Origin: Sphingorhabdus pulchriflava
GTDB lineage: Bacteria > Pseudomonadota > Alphaproteobacteria > Sphingomonadales > Sphingomonadaceae
Assembly (NCBI RefSeq): GCF_003367235.1
Contig: NZ_QRGP01000001.1
Location: 1,798,001-1,862,000, forward strand
Direction: 5' to 3'
DNA: 64,000 nt
The notes under the pieces were generated by a model. The model worked only from the letters and a program-made list of their open reading frames with translations. It made no database searches and had not been told where the DNA came from. How positions within the stretch are numbered: the stretch's first letter is position 1; every line of letters begins with the position of its first letter. Positions 41,567 through 51,392 of this stretch are shown here, in pieces. Position numbers and translations under genes: made by a program.

Positions 41567-42068
41567 ATTTCCAGCTCTGGATAGGCTCCCAAGGGCCGCC
41601 GCGATAATAATGCGCGGCGAGCCCTGAGATTTCCAGCGGCCGCGGTGCAAAGCCGGTTGAAAGCTCGGCGAACAACGCCTTGGCAACAGCTGGCTCAACC
41701 TTATTCTGCACGGTGATATGCAAGCGCGGCTTGGCCTGATCCTGCGGTGTCAGCAGGCCGTGCAGGTCAGCCGCCAGTTCCTCGCGCATGGCCAAAAGAT
41801 CGGCACATTCAACCCGATAAGCCACGCCCCGTCCTAAAAACATCACGTCGCGCAACCATGCTTCGGGCTGCGGAAATTCATGGGCCAGCCCTGCCAGCCG
41901 CGCCTTGATCTCCGGCCAATGCCCCGGCGGCAGGTGATGGAACAGCGTGATATGCGCCTGCAGATAATTCCGCTCCGGCGGGAAATGCATTGTCCTAAGC
42001 GCATTGGCCCAGGCCTGATCGGTCTTTCCCATGGTTGCTGTGACGATGATAGGCGCGGTTTCCTGCAT
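41550..42068 (-). CDS. 2'-5' RNA ligase-like / 2H phosphoesterase
   Basis: A 172-residue protein with the two H-x-T motifs of the 2H superfamily: AHITLFHHLPPGHW (about residue 39) and RLHITVQNKV (about residue 115). These residues form the active site for cyclic phosphate chemistry on RNA ends or nucleotides. It is a stand-alone gene converging on the membrane protein gene, overlapping it by 17 bases. Confidence 0.85.
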   Translation of the reverse strand: MQETAPIIVTATMGKTDQAWANALRTMHFPPERNYLQAHITLFHHLPPGHWPEIKARLAGLAHEFPQPEAWLRDVMFLGRGVAYRVECADLLAMREELAADLHGLLTPQDQAKPRLHITVQNKVEPAVAKALFAELSTGFAPRPLEISGLAAHYYRGGPWEPIQSWKFSGRR

Positions 42069-42303
42069 CGCGATGGACTATGCGCTTCACCGACATGCTT
42101 CAAGATAGGGAGATTGCCGGAACCGGGCGAGGGTTTGGAGGGGGGAGGTATCGGCACCGGCCCCGGCGATGAGGGCGCGATAGCCGTGCGTCTCGCTGGA
42201 GTGAAACCGAGTGTCTCACATTCACTAATCGACTGGAGCGATATCAATGAGGGTTGCGGTGCATCGCCTTACTGACTTAGGTGTCAGTCGAGGGAGAGAA
42301 TAT

Positions 42304-44250
42304 ATGCGCTTGATTCCGCTTTTGCTGCTGGGCGTGGCCACGCCTGCATTCGCCACTGATCCGGCACTTGAACCTAAACCGGCCAGCGAAGCCACCATCG
42401 CCGCGCAAAAGGCCGAGGCAGCGAGCCTGCCGATAGAGGACGGACGCGATCTCCAATTTGCGCAGCAAGGCTTTGTGGCTACCCGCACCGACCCGATCAT
42501 CCGCGCCAAGGATGGCCGCCCGGTCTGGAATCTTGACGCCTATAAGTGGATGGAAGGCGATGCTCCCGCCACCGTCAACCCCAGCCTTTGGCGGCATATG
42601 ACCGTCCTGCGCCATCACGGGCTGTTCAAAGTCACCGACAATATCTGGCAGGTGCGGGGTTTCGATGTGTCGAACATGACTGTGATCAAGGGGCAAACAG
42701 GCTGGATTCTGATCGACCCGCTGACCACCCGCGAGACCGCTGCGGCTGCACTTGAACTTGTGAACAAGGAGCTAGGCACGCGCCCCGTCACCGGCGTGAT
42801 CTACAGCCATAGCCATGGCGACCATTTCGGCGGCGCGCGGGGCGTGACTACCGAGGCGGACATCAAGGCTGGCAAAGTCACGATCATAGCCCCCGAACAT
42901 TTCATTGAGGAAACGGCGTCTGAAAATGTGATGGCCGGTGCAGCCATGGGCCGCCGCGCCAACTACCAGTTCGGAACCGGCCTGACACCAGGGGCGCAAG
43001 GTCAAATGGGCAGCGGAATTGGTCGGGGTGTGGCTGGTGGAGAGATCACCTTGCTCACGCCGACCGACACTATCCAGAAAACGGGCGACAAGCGCGTTGT
43101 TGACGGGGTTGAACTGGAGTTCCAGATGGTCCCCGAAACCGAAGCGCCAGCGGAAATGAACGTCTACGTACCTTCGGCGCGCAGTTTTCTTGCTGCCGAA
43201 ATTGCCACCTGTTCGCTGCACAATGTGCTGACGCCGCGCGGGGCGAAGGTGCGCGACGCCCTTGCCTGGTCGCAATATCTTGGCGAGGCTGTAAATCTTT
43301 ACGCCACCCGCAGCGATACGGTGATGTCCAGCCACTGCTGGCCGCGTTTTGGCCAGAAGGAGGTCGACGGCTGGCTGTCCGGGCATCGCGACAATTATCG
43401 CTATCTGCACGACCAGACGGTGCGGTTGATGAATCAGGGTTTGACCCAAACCGAAATCGCCGAGCGGTTGAAAGCCCCGCCTGCCCTCGCCAACCAATGG
43501 TTCAATCGCGGCTATTACGGCACTTACAGCCATAATTCGAAGGCCATCTATCAACGCTATCTCGGCTGGTATGATGCAATTCCAGCCAACCTCAATCCGC
43601 ATCCGCCAGAGGAGCGCGGCAAGCGTCTGGTTGCGGCTATGGGCGGGACGAAGAAGGTGATTGCCGAGGCCAAACGCGCGATGAAAGCCGGCGATTATCG
43701 ATGGTCATCCGATCTGCTGCATCAACTCGTTTTCGCAGATCCGAAAAATACCGAAGGGCGAGCGCTCCTCGCCGACAGTTATGAACAGCAGGGCTATCAG
43801 GCCGAATCTGCCATCTGGCGTAACCAGTTTCTAACTGCGGCGCGCGATTTGCGGCAGGGTCTGACGCCCAGCATCGCCTCGCAAAGCGTTGACATGATTT
43901 CCGCAATTGCCACGCCGTTGCTGCTCGATTCCGTCGCGACGCGCCTCAATCCGGGCATCATCAAGGATCGGAAACTAGCGATCAACTTTGTAATCCCTGA
44001 TCGGCAAGAAAAAGCGAAGATTAGCGTCGGCAATTCGGTGATGTTCAGCGAGATGGGGGCGGCACATGCAGCGCCCGACGCAACCGTGACTGGCCCGCGT
44101 CAACTGTATCTCGCCATGCTGTTCCTGAAAATGCCGTTGGCGCAGCTTGAAGCCGCAGGATTGAAGATTGAGGGCGATAAAGCCGCCGTCGAAGCCCTCC
44201 AAGCCGCGCTCGATCCGATGCCAGCCGCCTTCAACATAGTCGAGCCGTAA
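42304..44250 (+). CDS. Alkyl-sulfatase-like metallo-beta-lactamase-fold hydrolase
   Basis: A 648-residue exported protein with a signal peptide (MRLIPLLLLGVATPAFA). The metallo-beta-lactamase metal motif IYSHSHGDHFGGARGV (HxHxDH) is near residue 175. Further metal/substrate segments are NVYVPSARSFLAAEIATCSLHN and TVMSSHCWPRF. The C-terminal part carries a dimerisation domain and a sterol-carrier-like tail (INFVIPDRQEKAKISVGNSV), the layout of SdsA1-type secondary alkyl sulfatases. It would cleave sulfate from alkyl sulfates such as SDS in the periplasm. Confidence 0.88.
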   Translation: MRLIPLLLLGVATPAFATDPALEPKPASEATIAAQKAEAASLPIEDGRDLQFAQQGFVATRTDPIIRAKDGRPVWNLDAYKWMEGDAPATVNPSLWRHMTVLRHHGLFKVTDNIWQVRGFDVSNMTVIKGQTGWILIDPLTTRETAAAALELVNKELGTRPVTGVIYSHSHGDHFGGARGVTTEADIKAGKVTIIAPEHFIEETASENVMAGAAMGRRANYQFGTGLTPGAQGQMGSGIGRGVAGGEITLLTPTDTIQKTGDKRVVDGVELEFQMVPETEAPAEMNVYVPSARSFLAAEIATCSLHNVLTPRGAKVRDALAWSQYLGEAVNLYATRSDTVMSSHCWPRFGQKEVDGWLSGHRDNYRYLHDQTVRLMNQGLTQTEIAERLKAPPALANQWFNRGYYGTYSHNSKAIYQRYLGWYDAIPANLNPHPPEERGKRLVAAMGGTKKVIAEAKRAMKAGDYRWSSDLLHQLVFADPKNTEGRALLADSYEQQGYQAESAIWRNQFLTAARDLRQGLTPSIASQSVDMISAIATPLLLDSVATRLNPGIIKDRKLAINFVIPDRQEKAKISVGNSVMFSEMGAAHAAPDATVTGPRQLYLAMLFLKMPLAQLEAAGLKIEGDKAAVEALQAALDPMPAAFNIVEP

Positions 44251-44256
44251 GCGGGG

Positions 44257-45228
44257 TTACATTTCCCCCCGCTCACGGCGGATAGCGTACCATTTCTCGA
44301 CATTGGCGTTATGCTCTTCGAGCGTCTTGGCGAAGATATGGCCACCTGTGCCATCGGCCACGAAGAAGAGATAGTCGGTCTTTTCCGGATTGAGCACCGC
44401 CTCAATCGCTGCGCGCGACGGATTGGCGATCGGGCCTTTGGGAAGTCCGACCATTGAATAAGTGTTGTAATCATTGACCGATGCGATTTCGGACTGACGG
44501 ATACGCCGCCCTAATGGTTTGCCCTTTGTTATAGGATAGATGATTGTCGGATCTGCTTGAAGCATCATTCCGGTTTTCAGGCGATTTGAATATACGCCCG
44601 CGACCATCCGCAATTCAGACTTTTTCGAGGTTTCTTTCTCGACGATCGACGCAAGCGTTACCGCTTCCTGAGGTGTTTTGACGACCGTGTCCTTACTGCG
44701 CCTTGGCCAAAGATCGTCGATCGCTTTCTGCATCGCCCCTTGCATCCGGGCGACCACCGCGGCGCGTGGCTCTCCTTTTTCGAAGGCATAGCTATCCGGT
44801 AGAATCGAGCCTTCGGCGGGCACCGGAATTTCGCCGGTTATCCGGTCATTGGCCATCAATCGCTCATAGACCATGATCGACGGCATGCCCTCAGGCACGG
44901 TCACCATGCGTTGCACGGTTTTCCCACCGGTCAGGATCGACAGGATTTCCGAGTTTGAGGCACGCGCCGGGATTAGGAATTCGCCGGCCTTGATCGTGCT
45001 TGAGGCACCGAAAATCCGCGCCCGATTGGCGAACGCATCGGCCGATTTGATCGCACCGATGTCTTCCAGCTGCTCGGCTGCCGAGCGTATGCTCGCACCC
45101 GACTTGATCAGCACGGCTGTTTCCTTTGCCAGCGGCCCCGCGGCATTCCATCCATAGACGAAATTGCCTGCGATAATCAGGAACACCAGGCCACCTGCAA
45201 TCAGCAGCCCTTTGAACAGCCGACTCAT
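44257..45228 (-). CDS. mltG: Endolytic murein transglycosylase MltG
   Basis: A 323-residue protein with one N-terminal membrane anchor (LLIAGGLVFLIIAGNFVYGW) and a periplasmic YceG domain: MVTVPEGMPSIMVYERL, EGSILPDSYAFEKG, VTLASIVEKETSKKSELRMVAGVYSNRL with the catalytic Glu of VEKET, then YNTYSMVGLPKGPIANPSRA. It cuts nascent glycan strands during wall growth. It follows fabF by 4 bases at the end of the fatty-acid cluster, a common arrangement. Confidence 0.96.
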   Translation of the reverse strand: MSRLFKGLLIAGGLVFLIIAGNFVYGWNAAGPLAKETAVLIKSGASIRSAAEQLEDIGAIKSADAFANRARIFGASSTIKAGEFLIPARASNSEILSILTGGKTVQRMVTVPEGMPSIMVYERLMANDRITGEIPVPAEGSILPDSYAFEKGEPRAAVVARMQGAMQKAIDDLWPRRSKDTVVKTPQEAVTLASIVEKETSKKSELRMVAGVYSNRLKTGMMLQADPTIIYPITKGKPLGRRIRQSEIASVNDYNTYSMVGLPKGPIANPSRAAIEAVLNPEKTDYLFFVADGTGGHIFAKTLEEHNANVEKWYAIRRERGEM

Positions 45229-45232
45229 CCGA

Positions 45233-46489
45233 TCAAACGGCTTTCATGACAAGGCTGGCATTGGTGCCGCCAAAGCCGAAACTGTTGTTAAGCACCGCCT
45301 TCACCTCGCGCTTGCGCGCGACATGCGGAACCAGATCAACACCCTCGGTGCCCTCATCCGGATTGTCGAGATTGAGCGTCGGCGGTACGATCTGGTCGCG
45401 GATCGCGAGGATGCAAAAAATGCTCTCCACCGCACCAGCACCACCTAGCAGATGGCCGATGGCGGATTTGGTGCTGCTCATCGAAGCGCCGCTCAGATCG
45501 TCCCCTAGAACGCGCTTTACCGCTGCGAGTTCAATCGTGTCTGCCATAGTAGAGGTGCCGTGCGCGTTGACATAGTCGATGTCGCCCGCAGCGAGCCCTG
45601 CCTTGCGCAGAGCCATCCGCATGGCCAGTTCTGCGCCCTTGCCTTCTGGATGCGGCGCGGTAACGTGATAAGCATCACCTGACAGACCGTAGCCCACCAC
45701 TTCGGCATAGATTTTCGCGCCACGCGCCTTGGCATGCTCATATTCTTCAAGCACAACCACGCCTGCGCCTTCGCCCATTACAAAGCCGTCGCGATCCTTG
45801 TCATATGGGCGGCTGGCCTGCTCGGGGCGGTCGTTGAAGCTAGAGTTGAGCGCACGAGCCTGTGCGAAACCGGCCACGCCCAATGGATTGATCGTGCTTT
45901 CGGCACCGCCTGCCAGCATGATGTCGGCGTCATCATCCTTGATCATCCGCGCGGCATCCCCAATCGAGTGCGCGCCCGTGGAACATGCGGTTACAACGGC
46001 GTGGTTGGGGCCCATAAGGCCATATTTGATCGAAACCTGTCCGCTAATCAGGTTGATCAAGCGACCATGGACGAAGTGTGGTGAAACTCGGCTCGGGCCT
46101 TTTTCATGCAAAACAATCGATTCGCTTTCGATTCCCGGAAGGCCACCAATGCCCGATCCGATCGAGCAACCGGTACGCATTTTGAGCTCATCAGACATCT
46201 CTGTCAGACCCGCATCTTCCAACGCCTGCCCGGCGGCATCGATGCCATAGATGATGAAGGGATCGACCTGGCGCTGCACCTTATGGTCGACGCGCTTGTC
46301 AGGATCAAAGCCCCAGGGATGGTCCTTTGGCTTCACTTCGCAGGCGATGTGGCATTTCTGGTCACTCGCATCAAAGCGGGTGATCATCCCTGCCCCCGAT
46401 TTGGATGCCAAAAGATTTGCCCAGGTGGTTTCAACGTCGCCCCCCAGCGGCGTGACCAGCCCAAGCCCTGTTACAACAACCCGACGCAT
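45233..46489 (-). CDS. fabF: 3-oxoacyl-ACP synthase II
   Basis: A 418-residue condensing enzyme. The start MRRVVVTGLGLVTPLGGDVE at 46489 follows GAGAGCGTC. The Cys-His-His active site is visible: VVTACSTGAHSIG (Cys near 170), YVNAHGTSTMADT and KSAIGHLLGGAGA. It elongates acyl-ACP with malonyl-ACP. It lies after acpP and a hairpin terminator/attenuator, before mltG. Confidence 0.97.
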   Translation of the reverse strand: MRRVVVTGLGLVTPLGGDVETTWANLLASKSGAGMITRFDASDQKCHIACEVKPKDHPWGFDPDKRVDHKVQRQVDPFIIYGIDAAGQALEDAGLTEMSDELKMRTGCSIGSGIGGLPGIESESIVLHEKGPSRVSPHFVHGRLINLISGQVSIKYGLMGPNHAVVTACSTGAHSIGDAARMIKDDDADIMLAGGAESTINPLGVAGFAQARALNSSFNDRPEQASRPYDKDRDGFVMGEGAGVVVLEEYEHAKARGAKIYAEVVGYGLSGDAYHVTAPHPEGKGAELAMRMALRKAGLAAGDIDYVNAHGTSTMADTIELAAVKRVLGDDLSGASMSSTKSAIGHLLGGAGAVESIFCILAIRDQIVPPTLNLDNPDEGTEGVDLVPHVARKREVKAVLNNSFGFGGTNASLVMKAV

Positions 46490-46540
46490 GTGACGCTCTC
46501 CATCGTGCAATTGGTTCGCGCCCATTAAGGCGAGCGCGAG

Positions 46541-46593
46541 CAAAAAAGCAAACGGCTTTCCAGCAGGTTCACGCCTGTCCGGAAAGCCGTTTG
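46541..46593 (-). terminator. Intrinsic terminator or attenuator between acpP and fabF
   Basis: CAAACGGCTTTCC (46549-46561) and its exact complement (46581-46593) form a 13-bp stem. On the minus strand it is followed by CTTTTTTG. It stands 38 bases after the acpP stop, so it should end most acpP transcripts and lower fabF expression, in line with the high demand for ACP. Confidence 0.85.
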
Positions 46594-46631
46594 AAAAACT
46601 CGATCATATAGCTGCGAAAAGCAGCCTCAAC

Positions 46632-46865
46632 TCAGCTGTTGGCGTTGATGAAATCGATCGCGTCCTTGACGGTCGAAATCTTTTCAGCCGCATCGTCAGG
46701 GATTTCGACGTTGAATTCTTCTTCAAACGCCATGACGAGCTCGACAATGTCAAGGCTGTCTGCGCCAAGATCGTCGATGAAGCTGGCTGCTTCAGTAACC
46801 TTGTCAGCTTCAACGCCGAGATGTTCGACGACGATCTTCTTTACACGATCCGCGGTGTCGCTCAT
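46632..46865 (-). CDS. acpP: Acyl carrier protein
   Basis: A 77-residue acidic helical protein. Phosphopantetheine is attached at Ser in [20 protein letters not shown] (about residue 37). The start [20 protein letters not shown] at 46865 has AAGAAGGGG upstream. It carries growing acyl chains for FabD, FabG and FabF encoded next to it. Confidence 0.98.
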   Translation of the reverse strand: MSDTADRVKKIVVEHLGVEADKVTEAASFIDDLGADSLDIVELVMAFEEEFNVEIPDDAAEKISTVKDAIDFINANS

Positions 46866-47004
46866 TTTATGCCCCTTCTTGTTTGGGATTTGAATTTCGA
46901 AATCCGCCCCTAATGCCCAGCAAGGCGGCTGGCAAGGGGGGAGCGGTAATTGAAGGAAATCCGCCGCCCAATATCGAAGCGACGCGGGGATTCTAACGCC
47001 AATA

Positions 47005-47559
47005 TTACGTGGCCGCCTCGGCAAACCGTCTCGCTGCTAGTCGCGATTCCGCCAAATGGGCAAAATAGCGCCCTAAGTTATCGGACATTTCCTGCGTCCA
47101 CTTATCGCCCATCTCGCTAACCAGCATGCCAGCTGCCTGACGCAAGATGGCACTATTTTCGGAATCCTTTATAATCTCATGAAGCTCTTCGGTCGATTTT
47201 CCATCCAGCAAAGCTTCATATTCAATGATCTTTACGCCTAGGCCGGTCAGCTTTTCCTCAAGCGCTGCCCCGGAAATGATCGAAACATTGAATTCAAACG
47301 CTGCCAACGCGTCGGCATCTCCCCAGCCATTATCTTCTGCGCATATGTCGATTGCGGCCTCAATTTTATCATATTGCGCATCGGTCAGCTCGCCATTCGC
47401 CGCGACCAGTCCATCATGCCAGCTGTTAAGCTCTGGCTCGCCAAGCCGTTCAAGCGGGCACAGCACGTCTTTCATCGACAGATCGCTTGCGTACGCAGGC
47501 AATGCACATACTAAACTGGCACTGAAAATAGCCGCTCCGGCTGAAAGATTTACTCTCAT
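47005..47559 (-). CDS. Exported protein of unknown function
   Basis: A 184-residue protein with a signal peptide ([25 protein letters not shown]). The mature part is acidic and mainly helical, with two Cys residues ([19 protein letters not shown] and [19 protein letters not shown]). I do not recognise the family. It sits between fabG and acpP on the same strand, interrupting the fatty-acid gene order. Confidence 0.75.
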   Translation of the reverse strand: MRVNLSAGAAIFSASLVCALPAYASDLSMKDVLCPLERLGEPELNSWHDGLVAANGELTDAQYDKIEAAIDICAEDNGWGDADALAAFEFNVSIISGAALEEKLTGLGVKIIEYEALLDGKSTEELHEIIKDSENSAILRQAAGMLVSEMGDKWTQEMSDNLGRYFAHLAESRLAARRFAEAAT

Positions 47560-47583
47560 ATCTGCCCCCAACATTTAGCCCTA

Positions 47584-48321
47584 TTACAGCATTGCCATCC
47601 CGCCATTCACGTGGAGCGTCTGGCCAGTGACATAGCCGGCCTCTTTCGAGGCAAGATAGGCGACTGCAGCGCCGATATCGCCACCTTCGCCCATTCGCCC
47701 CATCGGAATGCGCGCGTTGAGTGCTTCTTTTTGTGCGTCGGGCAACACATCAGTCATCGCGGTGCGGATGAAACCCGGGGCGACGCAATTCACTGTGACG
47801 TTACGGCTGGCGAGCTCTGCCGCCAACGCCTTGGACATGCCCACAAGTCCTGCTTTCGATGCCGCATAGTTGACCTGCCCGGGATTACCTGTCGCGCCAA
47901 CCACGCTGGTAATCGTGATAATCCGCCCAAAGCGCGCCTTCATCATCGGCTTGGTGGCCGCACGCATCAGGCGGAAGGCGGCTTCGAGGTTGATTTTGAT
48001 CACCTCCTCCCACTCCTCATCCTTCATACGCATGGCAAGATTGTCGCGGGTCACGCCAGCATTGTTCACCAGGATATCGATCTGGCCCAATTTCTCGAGC
48101 GCAGCCGGAACCAGCGCTTCGACGCTGTCTTTGTCCCCAAGGTTGCACGGCACCGCAACATGATCATTGCCGAGCGAAGCACGAAACGCCTCCAGTTTCT
48201 CAACATTGCTGCCCGAAACCGCCAACCGCGCCCCCTGCTCCGCCAGCGCGTGGCAAATGGCGCTGCCGATACCGCCAGAAGCACCCGTGACAAGGGCCGT
48301 CATCCCTGAAAGATCGAACAT
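47584..48321 (-). CDS. fabG: 3-oxoacyl-ACP reductase
   Basis: A 245-residue SDR enzyme: MFDLSGMTALVTGASGGIGS at the N-terminus, NNAGVTRDNLAMRM near residue 87, Ser in ITSVVGATGNPGQVNYAASK with YAASK, and the C-terminal VTGQTLHVNGGMAML typical of FabG. It reduces 3-oxoacyl-ACP with NADPH. The ATG at 48321 is preceded by GGGAGAATAGG. It begins one base after the crotonase stop codon. Confidence 0.96.
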   Translation of the reverse strand: MFDLSGMTALVTGASGGIGSAICHALAEQGARLAVSGSNVEKLEAFRASLGNDHVAVPCNLGDKDSVEALVPAALEKLGQIDILVNNAGVTRDNLAMRMKDEEWEEVIKINLEAAFRLMRAATKPMMKARFGRIITITSVVGATGNPGQVNYAASKAGLVGMSKALAAELASRNVTVNCVAPGFIRTAMTDVLPDAQKEALNARIPMGRMGEGGDIGAAVAYLASKEAGYVTGQTLHVNGGMAML

Positions 48322-48322
48322 C

Positions 48323-49117
48323 CTATTCTCCCGTGAAAACTGGCGCGCGCTTTTCGATGAACGCATTGATAGCCTCGTCATTGTCACGCGTGTTGTGCGC
48401 TAAGCTTTGCATCGCAGCCGACATTTCGAGAATATTCTTGAGGTCCGCCATCTGCCCTTCGCGCAGCAGGCGTTTGGTCATGCGAACGGCGTGCGGCGGG
48501 TTGGCGGCAATCTTTGCCGCGATTTCACGCGCTTTGCCTAGTAGGTCGTCATTGGGCACGACGTGACTGACAAGGCCGATTTTGAGTGCTTCTGCGGCGT
48601 CTATCATTTCGCCGGTCAGAGCCAATTCAGTCGCCCGACTGAAACCCACAATGCGCGGGAGGAGCCAAGCTCCACCGTCGCCCGGGATGATGCCAAGCTT
48701 GACGAAACTCTCTGCAAATTTGGCGCTTTCTGCGGCCACACGCACGTCGCACATCGTCGCAAGGTCAAGGCCAGCACCGATAGCATGGCCGTTGACCGCC
48801 GCCACAACGGGTACTTCCAACGCTTGGAACATCAGCGGCAGGCGCTGGATGCCGTATTTATAGTTACGCCGCGTTTCAACCGGATTACCCGAACGCAGGC
48901 CGCCACTGTCAGGACGCATCTGTTTCAAGTCGCCGCCTGCGGAAAAGGCCGTACCCGCGCCGGTCAGGATGACACAGCGTACCGAGATATCGCGATCGGC
49001 CTCTTCAAATGCGGTGCAAATCGCATCCACAACAGCAACGTCCGAAATAGGATTACGCTTTTCCGGCATGTTGAGGGTGATCGTCAGGATCGACCCGTCA
49101 CGTTCTTGCAAAAGCAT
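48323..49117 (-). CDS. Enoyl-CoA hydratase/isomerase family (crotonase) protein
   Basis: A 264-residue crotonase-fold protein with the oxyanion-hole segments GTAFSAGGDLKQM (about residue 65) and VNGHAIGAGLDLATMCDVRV (about residue 115), then FAESFVKLGIIPGDGGAWLL. In my manual alignment the first catalytic Glu of classical enoyl-CoA hydratases falls on Phe (ESFVKLG), so the reaction may differ. It is locked between fabD (3-base gap) and fabG (1-base gap). Confidence 0.9.
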   Translation of the reverse strand: MLLQERDGSILTITLNMPEKRNPISDVAVVDAICTAFEEADRDISVRCVILTGAGTAFSAGGDLKQMRPDSGGLRSGNPVETRRNYKYGIQRLPLMFQALEVPVVAAVNGHAIGAGLDLATMCDVRVAAESAKFAESFVKLGIIPGDGGAWLLPRIVGFSRATELALTGEMIDAAEALKIGLVSHVVPNDDLLGKAREIAAKIAANPPHAVRMTKRLLREGQMADLKNILEMSAAMQSLAHNTRDNDEAINAFIEKRAPVFTGE

Positions 49118-49120
49118 GGT

Positions 49121-50059
49121 TTAAAGCTCCTTCAAAACGGCTTCGATGTCATCCATCGAAATGATGCTGGTGGTTGAAATCTCGTCGCCTGCGCTGCGCT
49201 TCACCATCGGCGAGAGCACCTTGCCACCAAATTCATAGAAATGCGTCACACCTGCATCACGCATGGCAATCGCCGATTCGCGCCAACGAACCCGGCCTGT
49301 CACCTGTTCCACCAGAAGCTTGCGGATTTCATCGGGCTCTGAAACCGGCGATGCCAGCACATTGGCGAACACGGGGACATAAGGCGCGTTGATCGCGGTC
49401 TGACCCAGCGCGTCGGCCATGCGGTCAGCGGCGGGCTGCATCAACGGGCAGTGGAAGGGTGCCGAAACGGGCAGCAGGACACCACGCTTTATGCCATGAT
49501 CCTTTACCAGTTCTATGGCACGTTCGATGGCGCCCTTGTGGCCTGAAATTACGACTTGCGTCGGATCATTGTCATTGGCGACAGTGCAGGTTTCGCCCTG
49601 TGCCGCAGCCGCGGCGAGCGCTTCTGCCTTTTCAATATCTGCGCCGAGCAATGCCGCCATCGCCCCGACACCGACAGGCACAGCGGCCTGCATCGCTTGC
49701 CCGCGCAGCTTGAGCAGCTTTGCCGTGGTAGAGAGGTCGAACGCACCCGCGGCACACAAAGCGGTATATTCGCCAAGGCTGTGACCAGCGACGAAATCGG
49801 CCTTTTCAGATAGCTTTACGCCGCCTTCCTTTTCCAGCACGCGCAATGTCGCAATGGCATTGGCCATGATCGCGGGCTGGGCATTTTCGGTAAGCGTCAG
49901 GTCGCCTTCGGGGCCTTCGCACATCAGCTTGAACAGGCTTTGTCCTAGCGCATCGTCGACTTCCTGAAAAACCTCGCGCGCAACCGCACTTGCCTCGGCC
50001 AGCGCCTTGCCCATGCCGACAGCCTGGCTGCCTTGCCCCGGAAAGATGAATGCCCGCAT
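49121..50059 (-). CDS. fabD: Malonyl-CoA:ACP transacylase
   Basis: A 312-residue enzyme: MRAFIFPGQGSQAVGMGKAL, the nucleophile Ser in FVAGHSLGEYTALCAAGAF (about residue 95), LPVSAPFHCPLMQPAADRM with the catalytic His (about residue 205) and VTHFYEFGGKVLSPMVKR. It loads malonate on ACP. It starts the run fabD-crotonase-fabG-(unknown)-acpP-fabF-mltG. Confidence 0.97.
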   Translation of the reverse strand: MRAFIFPGQGSQAVGMGKALAEASAVAREVFQEVDDALGQSLFKLMCEGPEGDLTLTENAQPAIMANAIATLRVLEKEGGVKLSEKADFVAGHSLGEYTALCAAGAFDLSTTAKLLKLRGQAMQAAVPVGVGAMAALLGADIEKAEALAAAAAQGETCTVANDNDPTQVVISGHKGAIERAIELVKDHGIKRGVLLPVSAPFHCPLMQPAADRMADALGQTAINAPYVPVFANVLASPVSEPDEIRKLLVEQVTGRVRWRESAIAMRDAGVTHFYEFGGKVLSPMVKRSAGDEISTTSIISMDDIEAVLKEL

Positions 50060-50134
50060 GTTCGCTCCCTTGTGCGTCTTGTCGTTCCCAGCCGCCTATG
50101 GCGGGAAAGCCTATGATGCAAGCAAGAGTGCGTG

Positions 50135-51247
50135 TCAGGGGATGATTGTTGTGAACAAATAGACCCCGAAAATGAGGAGATGGACGACGCCCTGCAGGAT
50201 TGTCGTCTTTCCAGTCGCCAAGGCTTGCGCGCTGACCAGCAATGTCAGCATCAGCAGCACCATCGACTTGCTGTCGAGCCCGAGCGTAATCGGCATTGCC
50301 ATTGCCATCGACAGGGCGGCAACAGCGGGAATAGTCAGTCCGATGGTTGCCAGCGCCGAACCCAAAGCCAGATTCAAGCTTGTCTGCAATCGATTGGCCA
50401 AAGTCGCGCGGATCGCTGCGACGCTTTCGGGAAGCAGAACAAGGGCAGCAATGATGACGCCAACGAGCGCGCGCGGCGCTCCCCAATCATCGACCATAGT
50501 TTCTATCGGGGTAGCCAGCTTTTTTGCCAGCATCACAACCGATACGAGGCATACGAGCAGCAGGGCAAAAGACAGTCCTGCGGCGCCAGCCGTTGGCCTA
50601 TCGGCATGCACATCTACATCGGCCGCCTTGTCCTTGGGAGGCAGAAAATAGTCGCGATGGCGAACCGTCTGCACGGCAACAAACGTTCCGTATAATAGCA
50701 CTGACACAATGGCGACAAAGGCCAGTTGCGAGGTCGAATAGACGGGGCCCGCTTCCGACACAGTGTAATTGGGCAGCACCAGGCTGAAGACCGTCAGCGC
50801 TGACAATGTCGCGAGCGAAGCACTGACGCCGGTTTGCTGAAAGCTCTGTTCGCGGTGTCGCAATCCGCCGATAAGAAGGCAGATGCCGATCAAGCCGTTG
50901 AGAATGATCATGACTGCGGCGAAAACGGTATCGCGCGCCAGGCTTTCGGCACCTTCTCCGGCGGCTGACATCAAGGTTACAATCAACCCAAGCTCAATAA
51001 TGGTTACAGCCAGTGCGAGAACGAGAGTGCCAAAGGGTTCACCGATCCGGTGTGCGACCAGTTCCGCATGATGAACTGCCGCAATGACCGCACCAGCGAG
51101 CAAAAGGCCTACCAGAGCAACCGGCAGCGATGCTCCAAAGCTTGCCAAAACCCCGGTCATAGCGAGCAGGGGCAAAACCCAGACCCAATGCGACAACAAT
51201 TTCCCGAGTGTTCCCTGCATAGGGGTAATGTAACCGTAATTGGCCAA
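50135..51247 (-). CDS. chaA: Calcium/proton (cation) antiporter, ChaA type
   Basis: A 370-residue membrane protein with about ten to eleven helices in two CaCA repeats. The conserved acidic segments are VIELGLIVTLMSAAGEGAES in the first half and ALVLLPESVAAIRATLANRL with LALGSALATIGLTIPAVA in the second. Such proteins export Ca2+ or Na+ in exchange for protons. The start MANYGYITPMQG was taken; MQGTLGKLL nine residues later is possible. It is separate from fabD by 75 gene-free bases. Confidence 0.88.
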   Translation of the reverse strand: MANYGYITPMQGTLGKLLSHWVWVLPLLAMTGVLASFGASLPVALVGLLLAGAVIAAVHHAELVAHRIGEPFGTLVLALAVTIIELGLIVTLMSAAGEGAESLARDTVFAAVMIILNGLIGICLLIGGLRHREQSFQQTGVSASLATLSALTVFSLVLPNYTVSEAGPVYSTSQLAFVAIVSVLLYGTFVAVQTVRHRDYFLPPKDKAADVDVHADRPTAGAAGLSFALLLVCLVSVVMLAKKLATPIETMVDDWGAPRALVGVIIAALVLLPESVAAIRATLANRLQTSLNLALGSALATIGLTIPAVAALSMAMAMPITLGLDSKSMVLLMLTLLVSAQALATGKTTILQGVVHLLIFGVYLFTTIIP

Positions 51248-51392
51248 AATGAAAGCCTCGCACCCCTATTTTACCGAACATCCATTTTGATAAGCAGTTG
51301 CTTAAATGCCGGTTGTCAGCAGCTGTCGGATAGACTGCAGCCCACGCTCCCTCCAGCTACCGCACATGAAATCGCAGCCACTGGAGTATCCT

